The notes below the pieces were generated by a model that saw only the letters and a program-made list of their open reading frames with translations, did not search any database and had not been told where the DNA came from. A stretch of 64,000 nt of DNA, taken from positions 5,518,001-5,582,000 of the forward strand of contig JAPNXP010000009.1 in the NCBI GenBank assembly GCA_028753945.1. Direction: 5' to 3'. The position numbers and the translations under genes were made by a program. Positions within the stretch are counted from its first letter, which is position 1; each line of letters opens with the position of its first letter. The stretch comes from Hexactinellida sp. DTS-2022. Lineage: Eukaryota > Porifera > Hexactinellida. Positions 33,294 through 44,606 of the stretch are shown here, piece by piece.

Positions 33294-34725
33294 ATGGCTG
33301 GAATTACCAAATTGAGAACAGTTATTCCTACTTTTAATAAGGGCCTAAACTTTTGTAAGAATACATTCCTCAGTACCAGTTCATCTCTAGGCAACAAGAA
33401 GGCAGCTTTGATATTTTCCGGGTGTGGAGTTTATGATGGAACTGAGTTGCACGAGGCATCTGCCTGTCTCATGCATTTGAGCAGACAGCAGGCAGATGTA
33501 TCAATGTTTGCACCAGATGTTAAACAAATGCACGTGATTGACCATACAAAGGGTACGATTTGCTGAATTCGAATAAGCGATAATATATTAATATTGCAAT
33601 ATAATAACTGTTATTAACTCTTAGTGTTAATTCCATATATGTATTGATATTGTTATTAAGGTTCTGAGATGACTGATGAGAGAAATGTCCTAATCGAGTC
33701 TGCTCGCATTGCTCGAGGTAATATTGAAAAGCCTGTCCAGCCTCTCAGCTGGTGAGTTCGATTGCTTGGTGATCCCAGGCGGCTTCGGAGCTGCTAAGAA
33801 CTTGAGTACTTTCGCTACTGAAGGTGCTCAGTGCCGAATTAATTCAGAAGTCAAGAGAGTAGTGAAGGAGTTCCATAGAGCTAACAAACCGATTGCTTTC
33901 TGCTGTATTAGCAGTGTTATTGCAGCTAGAGTCTTAGGTGAGACATTGCTGTTAATGACATACCTATGTAACAGAGTAGTTGCACCAATGGAGTGTATAA
34001 TGCACTGATTGGGTCGTATGTACTGAAATGTCGAACAGTTTCAGAGGAGTTTTGCCTGTTATCCAGTCAATCAATCTTCGAAAATTTGGGATCCAGTTGG
34101 AACAAATTGCAACAGAGCTTATTTCAGTGCTAAATGAAAGATTGAAGATATATAGATAACATACTAAACATACTAAACATACTAAAAATCAAAACAAATC
34201 CCTTTGGTGGAACATCCCTCAAAGACAACCTTAAGTATAACTTTCGGACACATTATGAAGGTGTTAAAATGCCTATAACTTCTAAAGTTTAAACTAATCC
34301 AATTTGTATGACGATAGTCCATCGTTCACTTTGCACTGAAATAGATTATATTGCAATTTGTTCCCACTCATAGATTTACTTTACTGGACTATAATGTATA
34401 TTTGAATCCTGTTACCAATCCTATTTAGTACAATGCATTATACACAAATTAATTGGTCATATTCACGAATTGCTATACCTCAGGTAAGATCGAGGTCACA
34501 GTTGGAGGAGAATCAGAAGAAGACGGTAAGTGGCCCTACTTCGGTACAGTCGCGGCTATCAGGGAGATGGGGGGGATCCACTGCAAGAAAGAGGTTACAG
34601 AAACACATATCGACCTTGCTAACAGGATAGTAACCTGCCCTGCCTACATGGGTAATGTTCCTCTACATGAAGTGTACGATGGTATTGGTAAAATGATTTC
34701 TGACTTATTGAATCTGGTAAAATAG
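33294..34725 (+). CDS. GATD3: ES1/GATD3 family protein (DJ-1/PfpI superfamily), with a 1-nt frameshift
   Basis: A mitochondrial glutamine-amidotransferase-like protein related to E. coli ElbB. Exons are 33294-33552, 33661-33937 and 34484-34725, with phase-1 GT-AG junctions (KG|SEMTDE, VLG|KIEVTV). Residues 1-32 look like a mitochondrial presequence. Then come [65 protein letters not shown] (candidate nucleophile Cys region), [15 protein letters not shown] and YDGIGKMI, all in family order. Exon 2 changes frame near 33732-33735. With three instead of four A in GAAAAG it reads [18 protein letters not shown], which has exactly the family spacing. Because everything else is intact, an assembly error is more likely than loss of the gene. 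The expected product is 258 residues. It is divergent from the gene at 30216-33138. Confidence 0.88.
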
Positions 34726-34837
34726 ATATACAATTTTAATATTCTATTGCTATATTAATTTGAAAGTATTATTTAGTGAATTATTCATTATTATTATTTC
34801 AATAGTAATTTTAAGAAAAGGCAGACACAAATTAGTG

Positions 34838-34990
34838 TAGGGTTTTCCTACATTAAACCTACATTAAACTCGCTTAAGTTTTCTGTACTGAATTAACACC
34901 AAGATTTTTTGGATTTACGCCACGATTATGGGTCGGCCGCGGCCGCTGCAGTGTTGAGTTACACCAAGGTCTCAACCTTAAAAAACCCTG
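34838..34990. mobile_element. MITE with GGCCGCGGCCGCTGCAG core
   Basis: The end CAACCTTAAAAAACCCTG and the core TCGGCCGCGGCCGCTGCAG match the element at 37088-37217. The left end is degenerate (AGGGTTTTCC). The remaining sequence up to 35824 shows only the repeat at 35429-35515. Confidence 0.6.
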
Positions 34991-35428
34991 TACTAGCCAT
35001 TGTATTTCTAAGATCCGGGTAAATTCTAGTTATGGGCAGCCTCCGGACGACAGTGCCCGAATAAGGAGGTTTGGATGTAGTGTGTATATAAATATCCAGT
35101 TCTAACTAAGAATACCAAAATGGCTATAGCTTTTATCACTGGACAGACGATCCATCCTTACGAAATTCTATAACTTTGACGGATCAAATGCAATTTCCTC
35201 CTGCGAATTATAATCATTTGGAATACTGAAACGACAATGTGTGTTTTATCCACAATATTTGAATTGGAAAAAACAAATCCATTGGGATTATACGTATTTT
35301 ACTGATTTAAAATAATATTTTACCATGTGTAATAAAGTAATTTCCATGCAACATTGTTGCACCGTGTATGTTACCATGTTGCATGTAACTTTGTTGCGTG
35401 CAACAGTTGCATCGTGTATGGTGAGCTT

Positions 35429-35515
35429 AAGTAGACCGTCTATAAATTAAATACTATTACCCATAGACGGCAGGGGTTTTTGGTCTACAAAATTTATAGA
35501 CGATCTACAATTTTT
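35429..35515. repeat. GTAGACCGTCTATAAAT inverted repeat
   Basis: AGTAGACCGTCTATAAATTA is paired with TTTATAGACGATCTACA around GACGGCAGGGGTTTTTGG. The same repeat, longer and partly duplicated, is at 40158-40312. It is probably a MITE. Confidence 0.6.
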
Positions 35516-35824
35516 GCTTATCTTTATGGGATCTTTGTATAAGTATAACTAAATTAACTATATTTATGAAGAAACCACGAGTGCGTGTGGTTTATACGAA
35601 CGACAGAGCCACGAATATCTATTGTTTGTGGTATACTTCAAGGGTAGTACTAACTGGTTTTTATTTATAAGTTCTTTCAAAATTATTGATTGTAATTGCA
35701 ATATGCTATAATATAAATATTTACAGTTAAAATTGAATATTTTACAATTATAAACCTAAGTCATAGCCTAAGTATATTTACTAAGTGATACATTGTTCAA
35801 TAATCTTTCCAATCAATTGGAAGT

Positions 35825-37626
35825 CTACGTGTATCTCACCCTGGATAGAAATAGCTCTTTAGCCCATCTGTATAGCTCCATATCGAGATAGTTTATTTCT
35901 TGTATTCTTTTTACTGTCTCTGGAGTTACTTTAATCTTACTTGCATTTGTTTCTTGTTGCTCAAATTCCTTTGAAAATTCTATCCCGAAAGTTTTTTCGA
36001 AAAGTGCCTGTGATTCTCTCTGGAATTCTGTCAGTCCAAAATACGCGAATCTTTGCAAATTTACTTTCGCGCTTCTCAACATGAGATTATCTGCCATTTT
36101 TGTGTCATTTATTAAATTCGAATTGCATTTTATGGAAGTTAAATCTGCCAGCATTTTCGTCATTCTGTTTGAAGCTGGGTTGAACTCACATTTCATGAAT
36201 TCACTCAAGGTCACTCCTGTCCAGTCTGTGGCTCCATCAGGGAAACAGCGCGATGTCCCTTGTTGTCTGAAACTTTTGGCGTCCAAATCGAACTTTCCAT
36301 TCTTACATTGAGCTTCTCTAACAGGCCATCGAGCACCCAAACTTGTGTGTCTATAAATAAGAATATACGTAAATCACTAATCTTAGATCTCTATCAATGG
36401 GATTACAAATCACTTCAGCATTCAATTTACATTAATGAGTCGCCACAAATCTTGTTAGCTGCTACATGGTTTGCTGCTAATTACCTGAACTCCTACAGTA
36501 GGAATGCTGCCAACCGAAATTCTTAGATACGAATCCTTTGAATCCGAGGAATTATCTATTTCATCCTAGAATTCTGCAATCATTACAAATACATTCTAAC
36601 GAAGCCATTGCATAGTTGCCTGGACAGTTCTATTGACGTTAGTCAATTGGTTATTTCGGTACTATCATATGGCAGCAAATTATCTTTTCTTGGTTAGATT
36701 CCTTTTTTAGAAGAATTAGATTCAATTAATTCAGATTTAAATTACGTACGTACATTGTTCATTATTTTGCCTTACAAAGCTCAATGTCGTTTAAACGCAA
36801 ATTATTTTTAACATTGCTTGTAGTATGAACTCACCTGTATTCGCTTAAATATCTCCCAATCGGGTTTCTTAATAGTGTGACGTAGAGGTAGTTAGGTCTT
36901 ATAGCATGTCTATCCGTGAGTGTAATTTGCTTTTGATCCTCTTCTCTACTTTCCAGCAGCTTAGGCAAGCAATGCTGTAGTGTGGTGTAGTCAGGATGCA
37001 CTCCACATATCCAACCCCGTGTGTAGCGAGAAAAGTACCACAGTTGGTGACTGCCTATAATGAAACCAAATGTTAATGTTATTATTGAGGGGTTTTTTAA
37101 GGCCGATCTTGGTGTAAATTTTGCACCAAGATTTTTGGAGTTACACCACGATTCGGGTTGGCCGCGGCCGCTGCAGTGTTGAGTTTCACCAAGGTCTCAA
37201 CCTTAAAACAAACCCTGTACTATTGTTATTTTTAGAATTAACATGCATACCTGGATGATAGCATAGACAGTGCCTTTGTTTGTGTCTGTTTCTAAGAGTA
37301 CAGGGACAAGAGAACCCCCTCATGTCCCGTAACAAATGCTTCCCGAATATAGTCCCTCCTGTCTTCTGGATGTGTAAGAACACCAGGAGGCTCTCCTCCC
37401 TGGTCAGGTCGAAACTTATCTTATTTTCCTCGTTGCTTAACTCCCTATTCCTCGTAAATACACTGAATAAATTTGTGATATTCCTAATTTGTGACTCATC
37501 TTTTGCATCAGAAGTGTATGAAGTTTGGATAGTTAGTTTTAATGCGCACATTGTAGTTAGAAGAATAAACACTAAACAAACTACTAGTGTTGATGTCTTT
37601 GTTGCACTTGTCCTCAATTGAGACAT
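35825..37626 (-). CDS. HS6ST: Heparan-sulfate 6-O-sulfotransferase
   Basis: A Golgi type II enzyme that transfers sulfate from PAPS to the 6-O position of glucosamine in heparan sulfate. Exons are 37626-37251, 37054-36835 and 36350-35825, with donors G|GTATGC and AG|GTGAGT and phases 1 and 2. The product is 373 residues. A short cytoplasmic tail and one membrane segment (about 12-29) come first. FLHIQKTGGT (83-92) is the 5'-phosphosulfate loop. FSRYTRGWICGVHPDYT, YLYVTLLRNPIGRYLSEYRH (3'-phosphate region), DWTGVTLSEFM, NNR-like NPASNRMTKMLADL, FAYFGLTEFQRESQ and LDMELYRWAKELF follow in family order. The length is near the usual 380-480. Intron 1 contains a hAT-type MITE. HS6ST is specific to animals, which helps place the organism. 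The paralogue class (1-3) cannot be assigned. Confidence 0.92.
37088..37217. mobile_element. hAT-type MITE in HS6ST intron 1
   Basis: The ends AGGGGTTTTTTAAGG and CCTTAAAACAAACCCTG are flanked by TATTATTG (37080-37087) and TACTATTG (37218-37225), a 7-of-8 target duplication. The core GGCCGCGGCCGCTGCAG is shared with 34838-34990. Confidence 0.75.
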
Positions 37627-37761
37627 TTTGTTTATATTCTTTATAGTTTATCATTAGTTTGCATCACTCTTTTCTCTGTCTCTTATATAGTGGTTAGAAT
37701 ATCCAGGCTCAACTTTCTGCTACATACACTATGGATGTGCCGTAATGTACACACTAATTAT

Positions 37762-38131
37762 AGGGCTGAAACGAATATACCGATATTCGAATATTCGTTC
37801 CAAATAATTGAACGAATACTCATTTGGACGAATATTAGATTGAAACGGATATTCGTTGACTACTTTTGGACAACAACATTACTTTTGTTTAGCTTGGAGA
37901 GGTCGTAAATAGAAATTCCTACCTAAATTAGCTGATTATTAGTTAACTTGTGTATAATACACTTTGTAACTATTATTAAATCATTGTAACAAAAAAACAA
38001 AACCTATTTTCCAATGTAGTTTTTGTCTTGAAATTGATTTAATGCCTAGTCATCCAAACGAACGAATATTCGAAATTCGTTCGTTTAGAAAAAGGTTCGT
38101 TCGTTACATTTCGAATATTCGTTGCAGCCCT
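37762..38131. mobile_element. hAT-type MITE, AGGGCTG...GAATATTCG termini
   Basis: AGGGCTGAAACGAATAT at the left is paired with ATATTCGTTGCAGCCCT at the right. Both sides carry the exact direct repeat ACTAATTAT (37753-37761 and 38132-38140), enough for an 8-bp target duplication. Internal ACGAATATTCG words are repeated. It lies about 130 bp upstream of HS6ST. Confidence 0.85.
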
Positions 38132-38211
38132 ACTAATTATAATTAGGAATGAAGTTCAGCATTCAAATTCATTAGAATATTAATTCTGCTACCCAACCAC
38201 TTATAAATCGT

Positions 38212-38912
38212 ATTCGGAAATCTCGTCCATGGAAATTTCGTCCATGGAATAAAGTCTTCGCAGTGTGTCTGATATCATGCATCTGTATATTATACACACC
38301 TTAAATTAGGTTCAATCCGAAGGCTTAGTAACTCAATACATTATTGATAGAGAATTTGCAACTTGGAAAAAGATGCTACCAAGTTTGGCATTTGTTCCAA
38401 AAAATGAAGTTACTGATTGTTTCAATTTGCTCATGCAGAATTTCCCAGAGTCTGCAATTAATCAATGTTGCAACATATTTTGAAAACAATTACCTTATTA
38501 TAGGAAATTAACGCGATTTGGAGAAATTCGCGTTAATTTCATGGCGCGTTAATTTCCTATAATATGGTATATTGGGAAAAATTGGCAGATCAAACTCGCA
38601 GAACACCGATTTATCCCATACGCATTTGGAACATGTATGGAAGGATGAACCTCAGACTTTCAAGAACAAACAACTCAGTTGAGGATAATGCAATGAAATC
38701 AAGTTTTTCTTCACTTCACCCTTCATTATGCAAGTTTTTGAAGTATATATAGAGGGATTACTTATTTCGTATACATTCATATATACTTATTGATTCCTTC
38801 ATACTAACTTTCTTTCAAATCTATTAAACTTTACATTTGTCAGATTTTAAATATTTTATTACGAAATTTCCGTGAACAAAATTTCCATGGACGAGATTTC
38901 CGCCATTCCTTA
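38212..38912 (+). mobile_element. Mutator-like (MULE) transposon relic
   Basis: The terminal inverted repeats are CGGAAATCTCGTCCATGG at the left and CCATGGACGAGATTTCCG at the right. Inside, about 38335-38752 encodes fragments of a MULE transposase C-terminal part: EFATWKKMLPSLAFVPKNEV, NFPESAIN, then IYPIRIWNMYGR and LSRTNNSVED...HPSLCKFLKYI. The pattern W(N)xY followed by RTNNxVE is typical of these proteins. The frame is shifted and interrupted by a hairpin MITE (38497-38567). It is non-functional. Confidence 0.75.
38497..38567. mobile_element. Compact hairpin MITE inside the MULE relic
   Basis: TTATAGGAAATTAACGCG is paired with CGCGTTAATTTCCTATAA, and the inner arms contain CGCGTTAATTTC. 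It is related to the larger element at 16440-16830. It splits the transposase relic. Confidence 0.75.
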
Positions 38913-39429
38913 TAAATTAGTATATAGTATAGTATAATTGTATGTTTATTGTTTGAAGTATAAGCGTAAGTCCTATTGCAATATATGAAAAGCCCGTAGC
39001 TCCGAACGAATTGATACACTGAGATAATGTATAACAAGACAAGAATACACTCCTGTCCGGGTTACAGAGACCTCTAAAATATTCCCCTCAATTCACTCTA
39101 AAATAATTTTTTAAATGAAATTGATTGCTTTTAATCTGCTATATAAATTTTATTTAATCATTAAGTGATAGTAGTGCGAATGTTTCGAGAATTAATACAG
39201 TAAACTCTCCTTAATCCTAACACGTATAAGGAAAATATTATATTTCGGTTAAGGGGTACAAGGTTTAATACCCCTCGCCTATACAATTGCAATTGCATAC
39301 AGGTGATTCTTGTTAATACGAATTTCTGGATAATACGAACAGTTTACAGCGGGCCAGGGGTCGGCAACCCCGGGCAGAGGAACTCCAAAAACATGCTCAT
39401 CGTTCGGTCATTCAATTGAGATCCAAATA

Positions 39430-39720
39430 TCTATATTTATAAATTTCGATTGTTGTTTGTTTGTCTGTGTGTTGTTTGTTTGTTTGTATGAAAGTGATGG
39501 GGGAATAGAAACCGCATTTATTTATGAGATATAAACTAACTTCGAAATGTTATAATAATTAAACAAGTACGTATGCTGATTTCGGATTTCGCATTTATAC
39601 ATTTCCGCGATTCCGATATTATTATTTATTGTTGATATTTACAAAAATAGGGAAACAAATTATTCAAAAATCAAATGAACTCTGAAGCCAGCTTCCAACG
39701 GGTATTATAGGCAAACAAAT
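39430..39720 (+). repeat. Dispersed repeat with TTTGTTTG run and 144-bp-type unit
   Basis: TTTCGATTGTTGTTTG, a TTTG run, AAAGTGATGGGGGAATAGAAACCGC and one decayed unit match the repeat at 61420-62380. The adjacent region 39190-39360 holds a decayed MITE with TACAGTAAACTC at one end and CAGTTTACAG at the other. Confidence 0.6.
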
Positions 39721-39792
39721 TAAAAGTATGGAAAATGGTTAAAGGGATGTATATAACTATTACAAATATTACTAACTATGTAATCAATTGTT

Positions 39793-39879
39793 TAGTGAGA
39801 AGAAAGGCTGCATAGTGGCCGTTAAATAGAGATGCGTAGTACCGATCCGTCGCAAAGCGACCGAGACCGAAGGACTCGT
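39793..39879 (-). repeat. Four-triloop-hairpin repeat, decayed copy
   Basis: The reverse complement gives ACGAGTCCTTCGGTCTCGG, GTCGC-TTT-GCGAC and a damaged third and fourth hairpin. It is the same family as 23606-23690. Confidence 0.65.
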
Positions 39880-40157
39880 ATTTATATAAATATTAGTGTG
39901 GTAACATTATTAAAGTTAAGTCAATACATACACATAATTAATAATTCTACAATGGATATCTGATTTGAAGTCTGTTCCCAATTAATGTACTACTCACAGA
40001 TTAGTAGTATCACCCAATTTCCCCATTATACTCTTATTTGATACCGAAGAATTGCACAATGCTTTTGCTATATAACATCATTGTTTGTCTAAATTATATT
40101 TGATTTAAGAGCTTCCTTATATGTATGCATATAAGGAAGCTCTATATGGAATTTTAT

Positions 40158-40312
40158 AGACCGTCTACATAAGTAGACGATCTATAAATCCCATAAAAAC
40201 TCAGCAATAAATTTGTAGACCGTCTATAAATTCTGTAAACCAAAAGCCCATGCCGTCTATATGGTTAATAGTATTTATGTAAAAAAACCTGGTCTATTTA
40301 TAGACGGTCTAC
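40158..40312. repeat. GTAGACCGTCTATAAAT inverted repeat, longer copy
   Basis: It has several alternating GTAGACCGTCTATAAAT and ATAGACGGTCTACA words, and contains GCCGTCTATATGG and AATAGTATTTA also found (inverted) at 35440. No gene is seen between 38913 and 40778. Confidence 0.6.
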
Positions 40313-40778
40313 ATAGGTTATTTCTTAATTAACTTTCAATATTAAAGTTCATAAAATTCAAAGCTAATTTTGTCTGGTGGAAAATAACTTTTTGCTGATC
40401 TATCATATTAACTGAACACAAGCTTATTGACGTATTTATCTTTCACCACGCTTTACTAACAACATAGGCTCGTTAATTGCATGTTTACTACAAAAACTAA
40501 TGATGGAATATCTTCTACGTAAATCCACAGTTGGGCATTAAAGACATTTGTATCTCTAATATCTAATTAACAAATATGTTGTGCAATTGGGCTACATCTA
40601 CATGTTTCCTACTCACAAATTCCTATTCATAGCTTTTATCAATAAGTCTACCATAGTGTCGGTTATGATAAAATACTGAGCAGTTTAATTATGTACGTAA
40701 TATTTGTCATGAGCAAGAACAGCAACAGTGAAATTCCTATACCAAATTGTATATAGCGTACTATAATTGTAATTAAAA

Positions 40779-42767
40779 TCAAGAAGTTGAATCTTGCCCC
40801 TCATTTACTTGAATATCACCATTTTGCAATGCAACCGTCATTTGTTTGACGCCCAAGGGCGAACCGGAATCCTTGGATGATTCGCTAACATCAGTAACCG
40901 CTGTTTCCATAGATTTTAGGCTCCTCTTTCCATCCTGATTTTGAAAGGCATCGTCTCTCCGTATCAGTCTTGTGCCCGAGAGGTTGATTAATATAGCTCC
41001 AATTGGTGCAGTTATTAGTATGGAGAATACAGCTATGTACAATACTACTTTACTGTAGTAGATCTGATCCTCAGTTTTTGCTGCGTCCAATGCGACAGAC
41101 CCTATAGCAGCCTGTACTGTAGCCTTCGGAAGCCAAGCGATTGGAATGAATAACTTTTCTCTCAGAAGAAGATCTCGAGCACAAGACACACTTAGGAAAG
41201 CTAAAAAGGAGCGGGCCATTAGACCTAATATAATAACTGTTATTACCTTTGCTATCAAAATCCCATCGAATCCCCCTTTCAAAAAGTTAATTTCGTACCC
41301 AATGACACCGAATAGAGTCGGTTGAGCAAACTGCCATATTATTTTCAAGCTGACTTCAACTGGTTGTTTCTCCTGCTTCCATGACAGCGAGCATAGCATT
41401 GCAGAGGATACTACGCCTAGCGCCCCCGCGCCCCCCAGACTAGCCCCGTGTATGAATACCTTCTTGCTACCAATTAGAACCAGGAGGGACGCCCCGAGCA
41501 GAAACATAACTCTGTTCCTATTCACTGAGCCCTGTTTCTCTCCCAGAGATATGTATCTACCAACTATTCCAACCAACACGCCGTATGCCAGCCCCAAGAA
41601 CAGCTCCAGAGGCCCGCGCAGGATAGTGAATGCTATGTCGGATGTTGAATAGGCTAGCGTCAGGAAGATAAAGAATAGCGATATAGAAATGACGTCGTCA
41701 AATGATGATGCAGCTATTACCATTGTGGGAATTCCTTTCTTTGTTCCGTAGCGCTTTTCTTGCAGCTGCAGCATGAGAGGCAGCACCACTGCTGGAGAGA
41801 CGGCTGCCACTGTGCATCCAGCCATTGCAGCCCAGCACCAGTACTCCTTACTTATGCCTACAATCAGGTAGATAGCTACTGCTACAACCACTGTCTCTCC
41901 TAAACACGGGATTGTAGCGAGGCGGAATATCTCAAAAGCCCGCGCTCTTAATTTGCTGGGAGAGATGCCTAGCCCCCCTCGAGAGAGGATGAAAACAAGC
42001 GCGATGTTCCTCAGCGTGGAGGAGAGGGACCTGGGGATGGGAGGCAGGGTGCCCCACTTGAAAGTAACGTGTGTGTATACGATGCCGGCTAGCATCATGC
42101 CCAGCAGTGGCGGAAGCCAGATCAGTCTGAAGAGATAACCCATTAGAGACGAGAACATTATCAGCAAGCAGAGAGATACTAATGAATATGGGTCAATTGA
42201 TATGTCCGCTAACAACCCATTCGAAGTTTTATCAACGCTTCTTACATTGTCTAATCTGTAGCTGAGATATGAAATTTGTCCATCATTATTGTGGAACACT
42301 ACCGATATTTGCTTTGAGTTGGATGGAGCGATAATTGTGAGATTGTATACTCCACTGATATCAGAAATGTTGACTGTGGTCGAGTTGAGAATTTGGTTAG
42401 TTTGGTTCGTGAACTGAAGACTAACGTTTGAATTCTGATCTGTAAACCCGTGTCCTTCCCCTGAAGGAATTGCGAGTGCACAGACGAGTGCAAACCAGAT
42501 AAGGGCTATTGTAACTCTCGTGAAGATGGGATTAACAAATCTAACGATCTTTATGATATATTTGTTAGAATGAATTTTGTCATATTTCTGTACTAGACTC
42601 TTATGCCATTTTTCTGCAGCGCATCTCAGTTGGCTAATCCTATTGCTTTCTGCTCCTTCTCCATTTATTGAATAGAATTTCTGATGTTTTTGTTTTCGTG
42701 GAAGAAAACCTAATCCGTTCCGAGAGGGTGACTTTTCTGTTGTATTGATTGGGTCTGGTTGCTGCAT
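40779..42767 (-). CDS. SLC9B: SLC9B-type Na+/H+ antiporter (NHA, CPA2 family)
   Basis: A 662-residue single-exon membrane protein that exchanges Na+ (or Li+) for H+ across plasma or organelle membranes. There is a cytoplasmic N-terminus of about 78 residues, then one hydrophobic segment (about 80-101). A Ser/Asn-rich loop follows with five N-glycosylation sequons (N114, N121, N128, N133, N142), then 12 or so membrane segments from about 193 to 625. The paired Asp of the ion site is seen in ASSFDDVIS (D357-D358). AGCTVAAVSPAVVLPLMLQLQ and GTKKGIPTMVIAAS are characteristic of NHA1/NHA2. The length is greater than human SLC9B2 (about 540) because of the N-terminal part and the glycosylated loop. 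The ATG at 42767 is the first in frame. SLC9B1 versus SLC9B2 cannot be decided. Confidence 0.9.
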   Translation of the reverse strand: MQQPDPINTTEKSPSRNGLGFLPRKQKHQKFYSINGEGAESNRISQLRCAAEKWHKSLVQKYDKIHSNKYIIKIVRFVNPIFTRVTIALIWFALVCALAIPSGEGHGFTDQNSNVSLQFTNQTNQILNSTTVNISDISGVYNLTIIAPSNSKQISVVFHNNDGQISYLSYRLDNVRSVDKTSNGLLADISIDPYSLVSLCLLIMFSSLMGYLFRLIWLPPLLGMMLAGIVYTHVTFKWGTLPPIPRSLSSTLRNIALVFILSRGGLGISPSKLRARAFEIFRLATIPCLGETVVVAVAIYLIVGISKEYWCWAAMAGCTVAAVSPAVVLPLMLQLQEKRYGTKKGIPTMVIAASSFDDVISISLFFIFLTLAYSTSDIAFTILRGPLELFLGLAYGVLVGIVGRYISLGEKQGSVNRNRVMFLLGASLLVLIGSKKVFIHGASLGGAGALGVVSSAMLCSLSWKQEKQPVEVSLKIIWQFAQPTLFGVIGYEINFLKGGFDGILIAKVITVIILGLMARSFLAFLSVSCARDLLLREKLFIPIAWLPKATVQAAIGSVALDAAKTEDQIYYSKVVLYIAVFSILITAPIGAILINLSGTRLIRRDDAFQNQDGKRSLKSMETAVTDVSESSKDSGSPLGVKQMTVALQNGDIQVNEGQDSTS

Positions 42768-44105
42768 TTTATTTTGGAACTGGAAAATCTGCCTTATATA
42801 TACGTATATATATTGTCCGGTAATGAACTTGAACTCAGTTGAATTCTGTTCAAGCTACTCTTATATAGGAAACCAGTAGACTTGGCTTCAGTATTTCAGT
42901 GTGTAGCCGGTTAGTTACAGTATGCTATTGCTTTTGTTTTACATTTACAGAAAAGGAATTAATTTTTGAAATATAATTAGTTCTATTTGTGAAGATTGGA
43001 TTACTCATTGTTATTTCTTTGTATACAAATAGTGTTCCAAAAGTATCCTACAATTGTTTTCTACATGTATGACAGACAATACCAGATGGAACTTTACTTG
43101 CAAAGCTTTCTAAAATTCGTCAGTTACTTGGCTTTATTAAGTTTCCATTGAGATCTTAATTAGAAAAGGTGATTAAAATGATTAAGATTCGAAGACACAG
43201 GCATGATTACTTATTTGTAAAATCATTTTGTTTCAATATTTACCAAATTAAATTTTATTTATTACATACCTAATTTTAGTTATATTATGAACAGTATTAA
43301 GTCCTCTTTTAAATTGGAATTATATTTTGATTTTTGATTTTATTTTGTACAGCTCAGTTTTTTATATTCTCACAATTGAGTATTAAAATTATCTTCTGAG
43401 AATTTTTTGATTATTAACTGTACAAGTAGTATATTCACTTACTAAAGCATATTTGAGTTGTTTAATTAACTACTAATTTGGCTGTTAATTAACAGTTTAT
43501 TTGGATACTAACCAACTTGTGTTAACAACTAGTATTTCCATTTCCTAGTATCAGGAAATAATATTATTCGCTTTACAGGGGACGGTTAAAAGTTAAACGT
43601 TTTCCAACAGTGTTAGTTAGCTATTAACAGCAGTTGCTCTATCCAGATTATTGAATTACTCGAGAGAAGATTATATTTTTTAACAATTATACCTTAAATA
43701 GCTTATTTTAGCTTATGACAAACTCAAATTGTATTCAAAAATGAATTAATTTAATTAAACACTATAAACATATTATTTTAAGTCACATATTGTTTAAAAG
43801 TTACATAATTATAATAATAAATAAACTTATTGGAACCATAATGGATTCGATAACTCGTTTGCTTGTTCCGGCATTTTGCTAATTATCTCATTGATTTCCA
43901 AATATTGTTGGATAAATACAATGTTTAATTATGAAATTTTGTAAGACATTAGTAGATTGCCCAACCTGATAAAATCCTACCTGAAAGTTTTAGAATTCTA
44001 CTAGTTAATCAGGAGTTAATAATGAAGTTTTATTTACGCGAACCTCTTGTAGTTTACATCCAATATTTGTATGCTGTAGTCTGTCTGTTTATTTAATATT
44101 AGCCG
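42768..44105. other. Intergenic, nothing recognised
   Basis: AT-rich with no long frames and no clear repeat. It presumably holds the divergent promoters of SLC9B (minus) and SNRPC (plus). Confidence 0.5.
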
Positions 44106-44606
44106 ATGCCTAAATACTACTGTGACTACTGCGACACTTATCTCACGCACGACAGCCCGTCAGTGCGCAAGACACACAATGGGGGCAGGAAGCACAAGGA
44201 AGCTGTGAGACTCTACTACACCAAGTGGATCGAGGAGCAAGCCCAGAGCTTCATTGATCAGACTTACAAATCACAAATTGGTAGCAGTATGCCTCCCTTC
44301 TTCATGGGGGGACCAATGGGGGGCGTCGGGATACCTCCCCCCGGACAGATGGGCATGGGCCCCCCAGGCATGATGGGCGGACCGCCAGGCGGGGGCGGGA
44401 TGATGCCTCCGGGCCCCGGGGGACCAATGGGACCCGGGGGACCCCCTGCCCCTAACCCAGGTCCTGGGTTTCACGGGAGTCAGTACCCGGGCGGGCCTGG
44501 TGGCATGCCAGGGCCTCCCGGGAGAGGCGAGATGCACGGCTCAAGGCAAGAGGGACCCAGACATCTCGAGGAAATGTACAGGGGAAATGAAGATTCACCT
44601 GATTAA
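44106..44606 (+). CDS. SNRPC: U1 small nuclear ribonucleoprotein C
   Basis: A 166-residue protein of the U1 snRNP that stabilises pairing of U1 snRNA with 5' splice sites. [20 protein letters not shown] (residues 1-20) is nearly invariant in eukaryotes, with zinc ligands C6, C9, H24 and H30. A helix ([21 protein letters not shown]) follows, then the usual Gly/Pro/Met-rich low-complexity tail. The length matches the family (about 160). The start at 44106 is fixed by the conserved N-terminus. A TATTAG directly upstream could be a 3' splice site of a 5'-UTR intron. The tail is strongly GC-rich in AT-rich surroundings. Confidence 0.95.
   Translation: MPKYYCDYCDTYLTHDSPSVRKTHNGGRKHKEAVRLYYTKWIEEQAQSFIDQTYKSQIGSSMPPFFMGGPMGGVGIPPPGQMGMGPPGMMGGPPGGGGMMPPGPGGPMGPGGPPAPNPGPGFHGSQYPGGPGGMPGPPGRGEMHGSRQEGPRHLEEMYRGNEDSPD

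Noticed and set aside
33721..33751. A 31-nt intron (GTAATATT...CTCAG) that would repair the ES1 frame
   Set aside because: It would delete nine conserved-length positions. Removing one A from an A-run gives the exact family spacing instead.
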